A stretch of 64,000 nt of DNA from Anarhynchus alexandrinus. Lineage: Eukaryota; Chordata; Aves; Charadriiformes; Charadriidae. Below, piece after piece: positions 49,001-61,392 of this stretch (its first letter is position 1; each line of letters opens with the position of its first letter). The notes beneath the pieces were generated by a model. The model searched no databases. It worked only from the letters and a program-made list of their open reading frames with translations, and was not told the origin of the DNA. The translations under genes were made by a program, and so were the position numbers. The stretch spans positions 1,769,213 to 1,833,212 of the forward strand of contig VUYV01000089.1 of the NCBI GenBank assembly GCA_008711295.1, written 5' to 3'.

Positions 49001-52000
49001 GAAGGGTAGGGTCATGTTCTGCTTGTAGAAGAAAATGGGACAAGATTCTTATCCTAAACAAAAACAAGTCATAATTTTGGGGGAAAAAACGTACTATATG
49101 TCAACTTTCAAAATAAATGTGCACAGCTCCCAGTGTGTTGTTCTGTGTGGCACTTACTTTTAGAATATTAGCTTCCAGCTCCCCACAGCCTGATTCATTG
49201 CCTTAATTTTAGCTTTAAACTCAATGCTGAGAATGTTCAGATCTTTTTCTCACAGGAGTTTTCAAAGGAATTAATTAAAATATAATGAAATAAAGTGAGC
49301 GGTTGAATGGGTTTCTGAACTAGTTTCGTTTTTACTATGGAGAGAAGCCTGGCAGGGTGCGCATGGCATGTTCCAGGGGACCAGCAGTGATGTAGGAGAG
49401 CTCTGCGGACGGTGCTAATTCATTTAGCTCCAGGAAGCCATACATCAGAGGTTATACCGATGAAGAAATTTGCTAAAATGCTGATTGCTTCTTCTGAGAC
49501 AGGAAAGTCAAAACAACTTCCTAAACTTCTCACAAGAAATTTAGCACTATGGGGTTTAAAATCAGAAGCCCACATTACGGGTTGTGGTATCTTGTCCTCT
49601 GGAGTGGGGAGGGGGAGTCCCACCATCTGGTGCCTCTTATCCTGTTTGAAAGCAGCCCTCCCTCCGCCTCCAGTTAGAGATCCCGAAGGATTCCATGTGC
49701 TACACAATGCAGAATGTGTTATTGGATATATGCTCTTTCTAACTATAGCTGAATGACATGAAACACTAGGTTGAAAGAATTTGTACTACAATTTTCCAAG
49801 TTACTACAGGTTTAGAACTGCTCATTCACCATGGCAGCAGGTCTTGGTCTCAGAAGAAACAATGGGAATCGTAGATATTTAATGGCAGGGCCATGAGGGT
49901 ACTGTCAGACCCGCATCATAGTACTGAGCAGCTCCACCTGGGACACCCCCCTGTCCAGGAGCCATATTTCACCTCTGGCCTTGTCAGCAGCCCTGCTCTT
50001 GCTGCTCCCTGGCAGTTAAGAATTTGAAAAAGTATCAGTTTTCTTCTCTTGAGTCATGATTTTAGGATGCCCAAAGCTCTTAGGAGTCTTACTTCTCCAA
50101 GAGACTACGTATCCCCAGGTTCATATTGGCATATTTCTATGGAAAGCAGGAGAATTATGCTTTATTTAGCCAAAGTGAGGCTTTGGTCTGCTATTGTAAA
50201 CCCCATTCAATCAAATCCTTTTTTTCAGAAGTTATACTAGCAAAGAGTTACATTCCTCAGGTCAGAAGCTTAAAATAGCTTAGATAACTGGTTAAAACAT
50301 AACGGATGGAAAGTTATACCACATGAATGTAAAGAAGCAGCTAATTCGTTATCCATTTCTGGATACGTACTGTAATGGATGCTTAGGAAAATGAGCCAGT
50401 AAATTTTGTTTTTCTTTTTTTTATTTTTTTTTAAATCATTCCAATTTCTTACAAGACTCGGTGTCAAGACTCTATCACCAACACACATCTCAAAAAAATC
50501 AAAATAAAAATAGTAGAACTCCATATTTTCTGCTTTTAATAGAAAGCATATAGAAATGGGCAAAGATGATCAAAAGGTTTTAGGGAAACTTATGGAACAG
50601 TCCTTAATAAATTTGTCTTGTCCTTTTGGAACCTATTTATGCTTCTAGTTTTCACATCCTATGGTAATAAGATCTCCAGTTTACCTACGTGGTGCCTGGG
50701 GAAAAGCGTTCTTCTTGCGGTTAATTTTGAATTACTGCCTGACTATTTTACTGAGTGTCCCCTGCTCCTTGCATTAGGAGCTAATTCATTAGGAACAATT
50801 CCTTACAGTTCTTCATGGCATTTGAGATTCTCTCTGCAGAGAAGCTATTTTAGACATGTACTGAAATACTTTCTGGATGTTTTTGTTTTTCTCTTTGATG
50901 CTCTACTCTGTTTTCAATACCCTCTGTGTTACTAAGCTTTAAAATGCTGTTCTGAGAACTGTCGCTAAACTATTTTTTTTTCAAAAGGACATGGTAAAAT
51001 GTGAATTTTTTCTGAGAAGTCCAAGTGTCTACCTCTTTTTACAATTGGTTCAAATTTTGCTGTTGTTCCTTCTAGGCTGAGAAGTTGTGCCTGTCTCCAT
51101 TCTTCCCTGGAAAAGCTCACTAATGGTATATTAGAATATTCAGATAACTAGAATAAAATTACATGAGTTTATGATACGTTAAGGTGGATTCTTTTGTGCT
51201 ATATGTTTAATTTTCCTCCTTTTATATTTTATGCCCTGGCATTAGTGGAGCAGTCTACTGATTTCTCCCTCTAACTGTTCTAAAACATGACATTGTTGCT
51301 ATAGTTCTGGTATATTTTGGATTAAGCTCTGAAGTAAAAAAAAAAAAAAAAGGTCTTTCAGCAAGGTTCTCTCTTTCCTTTCAGGTAACAAAGAGGTACT
51401 AAAAAAAAAATCCCTATTTATGCAGATGTATTTAAACTACCAAATTGCATATTTGATAAATATTCGTTGTTTTATTTTGTTTTGTTTTTGAAGATATCAA
51501 GTTTCACCTCAACTCAGCATTAGATTCTGAATACAAAAATAGCACTTTTCATCTAAGAAGTAAAGCACCTATACAATCTCAGCCAGAGGATAACCTTATA
51601 TCTTCTCTTCTTTTCAGTACCTTTTTTTTCTTTTTTGCTGCACAAAAAACTTACTGTAATCTGAGCCAGTCTTTTGTCTTTGAGTTTTTTTGAAAATGCT
51701 TAACAAAGTAATATCATTGTGTTCCAATTGCTTTTCAACTGTACCACGTATAGTACATTTTCTTTAAAAATAAATTTATTTTAATTCATATAATTGATTA
51801 ATTCACTCTGCTTTCTTCTTAATACTTCTATTAATTTCTTTCTGAAGTTTGGATTTTCTTAAGATAAACTAAGTCTTCTAACATTCTGGAGCAATAGAGA
51901 CCACGAAACCAACCTAAAAAAAATATTCAACATTTTGCCTTGATTTTCTTCTAACAGTACCAAAAGGAAACAATATATAACCCGGAGAAGTTATCCACAT

Positions 52001-55000
52001 GCTGAATTACTTTAGGAGATTGTCTTTTATCACTTAAAGTACTCAGCGAATTTTACTTCATGCTACAGTTAAAGACACAGAGTCCTGATTCATCTTTGGA
52101 GATAGTTTCTCATTTCCTGTCTCATGAGTAGAGGGATAACTGTTTCTTTTTCTTCTATCCTTACTTTGTATGCTTTAAAGTGTGATTATAGTAGAGTTTG
52201 CAGAGGGTGTTATTTATTTATTTACTTTTAATGGACAAGTAACAATGTCAGTAGGGATATCCAAAATAACAGGTGCTTTCATAATATCCACTGCATTGCA
52301 GTAAGGCAAACATAAACTACCAAAATGGAAATATCTTCTTTTAGGGAAAGCATGGTGTGGAAGAAATCACACTTCTAACAATGGAATGATTTTTTTCATC
52401 CTTGTCCTACCTATCTTTAACCTGACAGTATCGATAGATACCTTTAGCATCTAACTTCTTTGATGGTTTAGGGTAATTCACACAAGACTTTCCTTTTAGT
52501 GAACTGAGATTAGTCACTCACTCTTTCATCTTCTTGACTTCTTTTTTAAAATCTCCCCTCCCCCAATCTTCTTATTTTCAGAGAAACAATCCCTTGGCAA
52601 TAGAGTACACAATGCTTCTTTTCTACCTCTCCAATACAAATTGTTTGTCTAAAACAAGTCTTTCCTAGACAGTGCCATGTTTAACTGATCCTTACATTAC
52701 TACTTTCTCCTGTCTAGATTGCTGCAACTATCTGTACATCTGCAAAAGCTTTTCTTTGCTTTCTTATAGTTGTCAGTGAAAACAGCCTATGTGTGACATA
52801 CAAAAAAGGCATCAGGAGGAAACCAATTCAGACCTTTCTGATTATTGGAGAAAAATCAGGGAAGCCATAGATCGTGACCTCAGCTTTTCTCTGGAAATGT
52901 AAGATTCAGTTGCAAGAATGGAAATAACTTGTGAGTAGAAGATGAGAATGCAGGTGACAGATGAGGTGATAAAGCAGGCTACAGGAGAGATTAGCAGGTT
53001 TAGTTTTCATCAATAGACAGCAAATTCTTAAAATATCTGCTTTTCCTGCCAAAAAAAAAAAAAAATGCAAAATCCTAGCAGTATTTTTTAGTTGGTACCA
53101 TTAATTCTTCTCATCAATGTGTTTAAAAAAATTCTAAATAAGCAAAGAAATAAAGGAGAAGTTTAAAAAGAAGATTTATTGCGCCAAAAACCCTTACGTA
53201 GTATGTGTCTTCATAATTTAATCATTATTTCTTCAATTTATTCCTTCCTCTCACACTCACAAAGATGTAGCTGTTTTGACGGTTATTAGTTACTGTTGGT
53301 GCAAGGACACAACACATTTTCAATATTTTTTCTCATTTTGATCACCAAAAGTTGGCATTTGTAAATCAGCTGTAACAGATGCAGCTGCTCTGACACTTCC
53401 CCAGAGCATTCTGAAACAAACACTAACAGTGCCATGCTCAGGAACAGACTGCCACAAGGGCAAAGTCCTGGTGTTAGGTCTCTAGTAATTAGGTAAATGT
53501 ACACTTGAGGTTACATTTAGACCATCCATTTGCATCAGTATCTCAGATTTAATAGTATAGTCACCATGTCTCATATTTACTTCGAAGGCAATTATTTTGA
53601 CAGTTATTAGGAGACATTATAAATAATTGAGAGCATACTAATGCAAAATAAATCCATTAAGACAAAAGCCCTAGGGCAGAAAGCCTGCTCTCATGAAGTC
53701 ATGAAGAAAACACTTTTCCTGGAGGCCAGGTTTCCTACCGCGTGACTATGTATAAGAAGAATGGCCAAAACAGGTTATTGTTATAATGCTGATATAGTAA
53801 ATCCTATGCTTAACGTTTATCTAATGCAAATAAAGGAACTGTGATTCCATCATACTCAGTAAACAAAAATATTCCCTTAGAAAATGTCAGGTAAAGTTGA
53901 TGATGTTCCCATGTCAAGACTGAAGACTCAGCAGAGATGGGAGGAAGGGCTGAAGGAGGCCTGGGTTACCTCAGAAGACAGGTGTTTAGTGTGCTGGAAG
54001 CAGGATGATCCAGAGTCCTCAACCTGCTCTGTAACAGCTAGCAGAGAATGACAGTTTCTTGGATATATGTGGAGTGATCTTTTAAATATTCTTTCAAGTA
54101 GCTTTAGGCTGTTGATTTTTAAATCCTCGAATAAAGATAATGAAGCCCAGGAGGAAAAGCAGCACCTGCAAAGCAGTCCCCCAGCATAATGCAGTGTTTT
54201 CTTTCAAAGCGTTCTATGTGGTGACTGAGTCAGGCTCTGTTTGGTTCATAATTTGAAAGGATTCAGTCTAAAACACTATAGCTGTGGACAGCACACCACA
54301 CAAGAAGATTATCCTAGATGGAATCTGATTTCCTAATTATAATGAGCATGCTTGTTTACGTGTTTATGAAGCCTATGTTTGGTATAATAAGGTTGAGTAA
54401 TACCCTCAAAATACATTTTAATTGTTTGAGAAAAGTCTGATTAATGTAATAGCCAATGCTTAATGATATGTATAAGATGCACAGTTGATTCCATGATGTT
54501 TGCAAAATCTTTGCAACCAAAATATTATCATATGCTTTTCTTCCCTTTCCTATTTTTATGAATAAGCTTGTGCTGTTGCAATCCATCTGTGCCTCTTGGA
54601 TCTTATCCAAAGGCTGTCCATGCTCCATTGCCAATACCTATATGTTCTATCATAGGATAAAATAAGTGGGCACATACAGATACTGATTAATATGTGTTAT
54701 GTTTCCATTAAAAATTATATATTGAAGAGATTATTTATCAAAGACTGGCAAGGCTTTGGGTTTTCTAAAAAAACCTCAGAACAACCCACTAAAATGATTT
54801 ATGTTTCTTTAAGGTATGAAAAACCCCAGTACTTCACTTTCTAGAGAGATATTAAAAAGTCTGACTTTATTACAATTTGTCAATTTTATATTGTCAAAAA
54901 TAGATGAGGACTTGTGACCAAATCCTATTTAAGAATTATTAATTAAGCAGTGTTTAATTGTACATTGAGAATGTCTGATTGGATTGGATTGTTTGACTTT

Positions 55001-55239
55001 CTGAGCTTCAATACCTACTATGAATTCTGCATGCTGAATGTTAAATATATGATACATCATTTGCACCTTTCTACCACATGAAGGTGAAAAAATATTATTT
55101 TTAAATTGTTATGTCACTCTTAGTGTAAAAGAAATGTGTATCTTTGCTCATTATTGATACTACTTACCATCTCCTGACTGGCTACATTTTTTTTCAGTGT
55201 AACTCCAGGCACAGGAAAGACAAGAAAGTGGCACAGTAC
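46053..55239. other. 9.2 kb of mostly unique sequence, no gene seen
   Basis: No gene or repeat family is firmly recognised. Slightly GC-richer islets lie at 46560-46860, 47560-47720, 49370-49720 and 49890-50040. The 49412-49756 plus-strand frame (114 codons) and 50618-50935 frame (105 codons) show no domain. A17 and A15 runs occur at 51337 and 53050. If coding exons exist here they are too short for me to support. Confidence 0.45.
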
Positions 55240-56131
55240 AGCTAGCTGGATTTATCAAAAGCAAATTGTGTCTGGATATTGCCTGTTTTAGTGACATGAC
55301 TAGTTTTGTGGACAGGGACAGAGCGGTGGGTGTTATGTGTCTTGACTTTAGCAAGACCATCAGCAAGGTCTTCCACAATATTCTTATAGTCAAATTGGAA
55401 ATACTGAATCAGTGGACAATAAGGTGGGTGGAAAAGTAAATGGACCACCAGGTTTAAAGGAGTAGATCACTGGCACAAAGTCCATCGGGCAATTTATGAC
55501 AAGTGGTGTCCCTCAGGTATTAATATAGGAGGCAGTGTTGTTTGACGTCTTTATTAATGACCTCGATGATGGGACAGAGTGCCCACTCAGCAGGACTGTG
55601 AACTATGCCAAATAGAGGGGGCGGACTTCTGTTCAGAGGCTGTTCAAGAGGCTGGAGAAAAGAGCTAATGAAAACCACATGAAGCTGAACAAAGCAAAGG
55701 TGAAGTCTTGCAGCTGGGATGGACTAACCTCATGTAACAGTACAAATAGGGTGGCAACACAGCACTCTGTCCTGTTTGGAGACTGTCATTACAAGAAAGA
55801 CAGGGACATACTGGAACAAGTCATTTGGAGGACCACTAAGATTGTCAGAGGGCTGGAGCACGTAGCATATATGGAAAGGCTGAAATAGTTTAGTTTCTTC
55901 ATTCTCAGGTGAAGAAAACAAAGGGTGAGGAGGCCCTAATTGCTGTGTTCAGGTTGCCTAATGGGAAGATAGAAGATTAATTCAGACTTTCACTAGAAAT
56001 TTCCATTACATATAAGTAAAAACTTGGTCACCATGAGGGTGTCTGGAACTAGTTGTCTAGAGAGATTATCAGATCTATGTTCTTCAAGATTTTCAAAATT
56101 TGACTGGTGATTGGACTAGATAGACTCTGGA
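55240..56131 (+). mobile_element. Long but badly decayed CR1 LINE
   Basis: This is the CR1 copy reaching farthest 5' here. Plus-strand blocks run in order: G-F-I-K (55246), FVDRDRAV and V.CLDFSKT.SKVFHNIL (about 55300-55385, RT domain A with its aspartate codon), SGVPQ (55503-55517) and FDVFINDLDDGTEC (55540-55585). RT motif C follows, where the DD is lost (N-Y-A-K then stop, 55600-55615). Later come NHMKLNKAKV, an RTTKIVRGLEH block (55829-55863), MERLK and eroded 3' UTR blocks ending near 56130. Between 55735 and 55790 a large piece of the ORF is deleted. Numerous stops and frameshifts show great age. Confidence 0.85.
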
Positions 56132-56208
56132 AGGCCCCTTTAGGTCCATTATTTAGGCCCCTTTAGGCCCGTTATTTAGGCCCCTTTAACCCCTTTAGGC
56201 CCATTATT
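56132..56208 (+). repeat. 23-bp tandem repeat at the CR1 3' end
   Basis: Units start at 56132 and 56155, each 23 bp (AGGCCCCTTTAGG.CC.TTATTT). A third, longer and imperfect unit at 56178-56208 contains an internal partial duplication (CCCCTTTA twice). It appears to have grown out of the CR1 3' UTR block AGGTCCCTTCCAACC. Confidence 0.85.
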
Positions 56209-59200
56209 CTGTAACTGTAGTGCTCTAGAAGACAGAATCCAGTAAAATATGAAAACTTTTTTCCTCTGTCTTAGTATCATCAACAATATAAAATAGATTA
56301 CACACCAAAAATTCTTAATGTCAAACTTAATGTCTGTGTTCGTCACTCTGCTGACATCAAAAAGCCTTACTACTTGGTAGGGAGCTAAGGGATGTCTCTT
56401 TTACTCTATTGCAATACTTGCTACTACAACATTAAAAGATAAGAAACTGTACTTTACTTCACAAATGCTAAAATGCCTATTGTTTTCTAATAATATTTTT
56501 AAGTTTAGTTCTCAAAATCTTTCTCAAAATTTCTGTAGTTATCATTCAAATTTGGTATTCGTACATGCCATCTCTTACATGAAATAGTCCTCAAACCTTT
56601 ATTTTTTAATCCTTTATTATATCCAGTCAGGACTTTTCTTTGGCATTCTTAAGAAACTTCATTTTGGAGGTGACACTAATTAACACAGCAGTTTAGAAAG
56701 AACAGTTTGTTGTATGTGCTGCTCTTAAGTGGGCAATGAAAATTCAAAATCAGGATTTAAATTGTGCTATAAAGCCTAAACTTTTTCAATGTGTACATAC
56801 TTCAACTTGCATTTTCCTTACAACTAGCTGATGATATTACACTTACTAGTGCATAAGTTCAGTTTATTTAGGGACAAATCTGTTCCAATTTTGAAGAAAG
56901 GAACACTGCAAAATAAATAAAAATAAAAATAATCTTGTGTTGTTTGAAAATGTCTGTATTCTAACAAATATCTGGATAAGTGGTCAAAGATCTATGAAAA
57001 TTAACAGGATCCCTTAATGACCTTTTGTTCATTTAAGATGGAATTAATCCAAATTAGTCTTGATTTTGGAAAGATTATAAAAGGAAAGAAAATATCTTAG
57101 TGTAATTTTTCTGTAATGTTTAAAATTAATTTTTTCACATGGCTTTTAGTTTGATTAAACTTTATATAAGTTTCATTTGATTTCTTATCATAATAGTTTA
57201 ATTTTAAGCAGAAACAAACACAAAAAAGCAAATGAACAGCTTCTAAAGCTGATAACATCAGAATAAAAACAAGCAGCTTTAACTATAATAGTTAATTTCA
57301 ATTGAAAAGAAAAACTAGGCTGAAAGAAAATTGTCTAAGTGAAAAGGTCTTACCCAATTACTTAATAAGAGTTTCAATATAATTTGGTCTTTGGCTCCTG
57401 TACTACCTCCAGGAATTAGAAAATGAGTTCTTTATTTGCTGTTGACTTTTACAAACCAGAGATAATCTCCTACTTTACATTAGAATGAGATAAAACTCTG
57501 TTCAGCAAAACTAATGACAAATTCATCACCACATATTGACTATTTTCCTCATGTCACAGCAGATTTTAAAATTATGAAGGAACATAAAGACATGTTGTAT
57601 AAAAGAAGTTATTTTTCCCAACATGTGAAAAATAAAAGCAGAAATTAAACAGAATAACAAACTTAATCAAGACCTCCAAACAGTAGAGAAAAGGAATGTG
57701 GTTATGTATCATTTATGAACAAGTACATCTAAACATACTACTAAATTTAAGGGACCTCAATTTTTATTTCTCTGGGTTCAAATGTCCTACTTTATTTCAG
57801 CAGCTGGTAGGAGTAATCACAAAACTGTCCTGCTTATCTGGGAGAGCTAGTTTAGAAGCATTAAAAAATTATTTAATTTGAATTAATGACCTGTGCTTTT
57901 CAAGTTTACCTTTTCTTGAACACTTGTTGGTCCTTAGGCTCAAAAGAATTTTCTGTAAGAATGCTCAGATGGTTGACTTAAGCAAATGAAAAATATCTTT
58001 ATAATTACAAGGAGAACCACATCATTGGCTAAGGAGGAACAACCTACAAAGAAATGCTATTTTTAAAGCAAAAGAAAAACGTTTAAGACAGATATTTTTT
58101 TTTTACTTTGTTAGTGTTAAAAAAACCCAAACTAACTCCATTTTCCTACTGTATTCATATCAATGTCTTTTTCTCCCTTGTTCCATAATAAAACTGACAG
58201 TTTGGGGGCTTTCTGTCAAGTAAGTAGAGCTGAAAAGTGATTAGGGTTACAGTTTTAAATTACTTCACAAAAATCTCTGAATTAAATCAATTTATTGGAT
58301 GGGTTTAAGTGTTGTATGTATATATATTTATATCCATACATAGACACACAAGCTTGTATAGCTGCATGTTACTCTGATGCTGAGATGAGCTTCTGTATGT
58401 ATAGTAAAATGGTGAGCAATGCGTGATCTTGGTTCCCCTTCCATGCAAATGATGTTGCTTGTTCTTAATTCTGTTGTGGAAATGGTGAGTCACTTTTAAT
58501 TTACAATGACATACAGTGGACAGTGGAGAACCTGACCTCATTTTTTTTTTTTTGCTAATTAGATATTAATTATGTCAAGGGAGACTTTCCCATTAACTTA
58601 AATAGTTGCTGGACTTCGAGCCCTGAAGAAAGCTTTATATTTGATATAGGATATATGCCACTATATATTTGGAAAAAAAGAGAGTGAATGTATATCATAT
58701 GCATTCAAAGAGTAACTTCAAATAAAGGCTGAAGCATTACTTTATTTATTGCTGCTGATAAAGTATTTCAGCAGGAAACTGGCATTTATTTGCATGTTTC
58801 TTAACAGCATGAACAAGTTCCAAAATTATGGATTGAAATTCAAGTCAACCTGTATTCATGCATTGCAAAAGATTAAGGGGAAAACGTATTCAAATTTGGC
58901 TAGACTAGGTCAAGTACTGAACTAAGTGTGTGTAATGTCATTTGCAATGCAGTGATAAATAGGTACTGGAAGCTGAAAAAACTCTTCAGTCAGTTGTGGC
59001 TGCAAAATTTGTATTTGCATTTTTGATTAAAAAAATATTTGCCAGTGTCTAAAATGGGAAAAATTAAACATTATGCCAGAAAGGATCTTGTAATCACCTA
59101 GTCTGAATCTTCATTAATTTAGTCTGAAGAAGTATTTGATTACTTAATAAAACCTTTTACAGAGTGAACTAACTTCTTAGTAATTGCAATGAGGGACAGT

Positions 59201-59245
59201 ATGTCACTTCTACAACAGTAATGTAATTGCACGTGGGATCATTTT
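56209..59245. other. AT-rich unique sequence, no gene seen
   Basis: No recognised repeat or exon. Short AT dinucleotide-like stretches lie near 58315-58340, and T12 at 58541. The open frames present are short and featureless. Confidence 0.5.
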
Positions 59246-60600
59246 TTGATGCTGAGGGTTACTGAACTCTGTCTAGTCTGTGCTACTGTAGTTGCTTTTG
59301 CCCAGAATAAGTTGAGAGTGTACCAGCTGCAAGCTGTTGGCCCTGGCCTTGTCACAAAAACACATCCTACAAGCCTTTTTGTCCTCTCAACTTTGTACTT
59401 CAGGCACTACAGACACACCATGTTCCTCGTTCATCAGCCCTATGCAGGATATGTCATTGTGGCCTTAGCTGCTTTATAAAGGGGTTCAGCTCCACACAAC
59501 TTCAGAGTGTGGTACTGGCTGCATTCCAGCCACCATGCCTATCACATTTGCCCTCCCACACTGCATCTTAGGATGCTCAAGCTTCTGGTGTTCTTGTTGT
59601 TTCTTCTCATGTCCATGCTGTGACATTTCTCAGGCAATGTAAGGTCCATTACATTTCCCCAGCTGGAGGCTACCAAATTGATACTCAGCACCATGATGGA
59701 AACTGTACATTTCTGATGGGAAGACATCGCACTATAAACGTGGGATCCCATGGGAACTGGTGCTGAACATCAGATGCAAGAAAGCCCTTCTGCCTGGGCA
59801 CCACTTCCATGAACACTTACTTATGGAGAAGGCACTTGCCATTGTTCTCTTGAGCTTTGCTGGCTCTGACTCTCAGTAGTCTGTGGGTTTGGGGTCTTCA
59901 AGTCCATGGTAGGAAGACAATGGTGGCAGACAAAAAAGTGATAGCAAGATCATTGACCCATGATTAGTGTCAGCAATATTCCTTTTTGCTGTAATTTGAA
60001 TTCTTCTTTTAGAGTTCTCTGTGAGTGGGTGAACAGTAACAGCTGTCATTCCTTTCTGTGAACCACCACGGACACAGGACACCAACTGAATATGTTGGTC
60101 CTTCATAAGCAATCCAGAGGAGCATCCTCTTCCTGTCCATGGGTGTCAGTTAGCAGGGGGGGACACTGCCTTGTGAAAGGTGCCACTTCCCAGTTACAAT
60201 CCTGACTTTGTCCACAACCAGAAGCATCATGCTCATTTCTGTTGGTCCCTTCAAGATCTCACTGAAAATTACATTCAGTTGTGTGTCAGTAATCATGTCA
60301 CTCCTCCTCAAGAGTCAGTTTTCATGTGTGATTTCCCACAGTGCCATCAATTACTGGTGCAAGGACACTGGAGAACATTTTCAAAGTTACACATCACAGC
60401 AGAATAGGTCCTTGTATTCCTTTTTGCCTGACTGTCCTTGCAGATATGAGGATGCAGACATGGGGGTGTCTGTTCTTATCTGACTTGGGTTTGTTGCAGC
60501 CCAGTCCTTATGGATATGGCAGCAGAAACCTAAAAAGGCTTTTCAGAGTTCCAGTAATTTTTAAAAAAGCCACAAACAAAACCCCAAATTCGTTCTAAAT
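59246..60600 (+). other. GC-elevated block with long, broken open frames; possible decayed gene
   Basis: Composition changes near 59250 from very AT-rich to mixed. In the frame starting with ATG at 59246 the sequence is open for 77 codons to a TAA at 59477. It then reads on for about 48 more codons to 59625 with a leucine/phenylalanine-rich, membrane-segment-like stretch (59571-59622), and on again to 59718. From 60208 an overlapping pair of frames (91 and 85 codons) contains a NYWC-like motif at about 60349. EDAD-like residues lie near 60450 and, in the neighbouring frame, a DLGL. This spacing vaguely recalls a CD300/pIgR-type Ig V domain. No frame is intact, no splice sites clearly bound the pieces, and the family call is a guess. 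It could equally be an unrecognised old repeat. Confidence 0.25.
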
Positions 60601-60639
60601 TTCTCAGAGAGAGAGTCTTTGCCAATTCCCCAGCTACCT

Positions 60640-61392
60640 CTGTTTCTCTCTGCGCTCTCTTAAGACCTTCACACTGACAGCCTCCTTTTTTAGGCATGGA
60701 TTGTAGCCTTTTGTCTTTTTTTTAGGACCAGGTCTCTCAGCTGAAACTCTCAAGATGCTTCTAGGTCTTGACTCCTTCTTCTGTTTCTCTGCCATCTCCT
60801 TTCTTCATCTCTGTAATTTAAACAGGAAACGTCAGAAAATGTCTAGTGTCTTGTGTAACACTTTGTTTGCCCTTCTCCCTAGTCAAATCCATTCTTCCCA
60901 AAAGACCATGGTTCCTGACCTCCTTCCCTGCTACCTACCACCACCTCTGTAGTAGAAATATTCCTAGGGTATACAAACATATATAGGTCCTCTACCACAC
61001 TCTCCAACAACTTTTACAAATTCCTTGACAAAGGCTGAGAAAAAAGGTGGAGCACTGGGGTCCTGGGTGAGTTGCTCACTCCCATAAGGAAAAGAGGCTT
61101 TAGTGGAAACTGGAAAAGAGCTCTGAACCAGACAGCTTGCCAAATTCTGGTGAATATGACAAGGATTGGTAGAGATGGCTGTGTGTGGGGTGGGAGAGGA
61201 GTGCCTACTGACCACCATGCCTAGGAGAAAGGCTATTGCTGTGGCAGCAGAGAGGGTGGGAGGCAGGTGTAGGAATATCACCTTCAGGATCTGGGCAACA
61301 AGGGCTTCAATAGCATCTGAAGATCTGTGTAGGCTGACACACAGATCTAGTTGTGCTGCAACACCTTGGAAGGATGATACCTTCCCTCTTAG
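60640..61392 (-). other. Minus-strand open frames of unknown nature
   Basis: On the minus strand the interval from 61392 down to the stop at 60964 is open for about 142 codons, with an ATG at 61281 giving 105 residues. The translation has a hydrophobic segment soon after that ATG (residues about 8-24), then a serine/proline/histidine-rich middle. A second minus-strand run from about 60799 to 60638 encodes roughly 53 lysine/arginine-rich residues. I do not recognise either. They might be parts of one decayed gene or chance in a GC-richer block. Plus-strand frames of similar length overlap, which argues for chance. Confidence 0.2.

Noticed and set aside
49412..49756. 114-codon plus-strand frame in a GC-richer islet.
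   Set aside because: No recognisable domain, a similarly long antisense frame overlaps it, and no clear exon boundaries exist.
54356..54634. 92-codon minus-strand frame.
   Set aside because: Ordinary AT-rich translation without any family motif. Probably chance.
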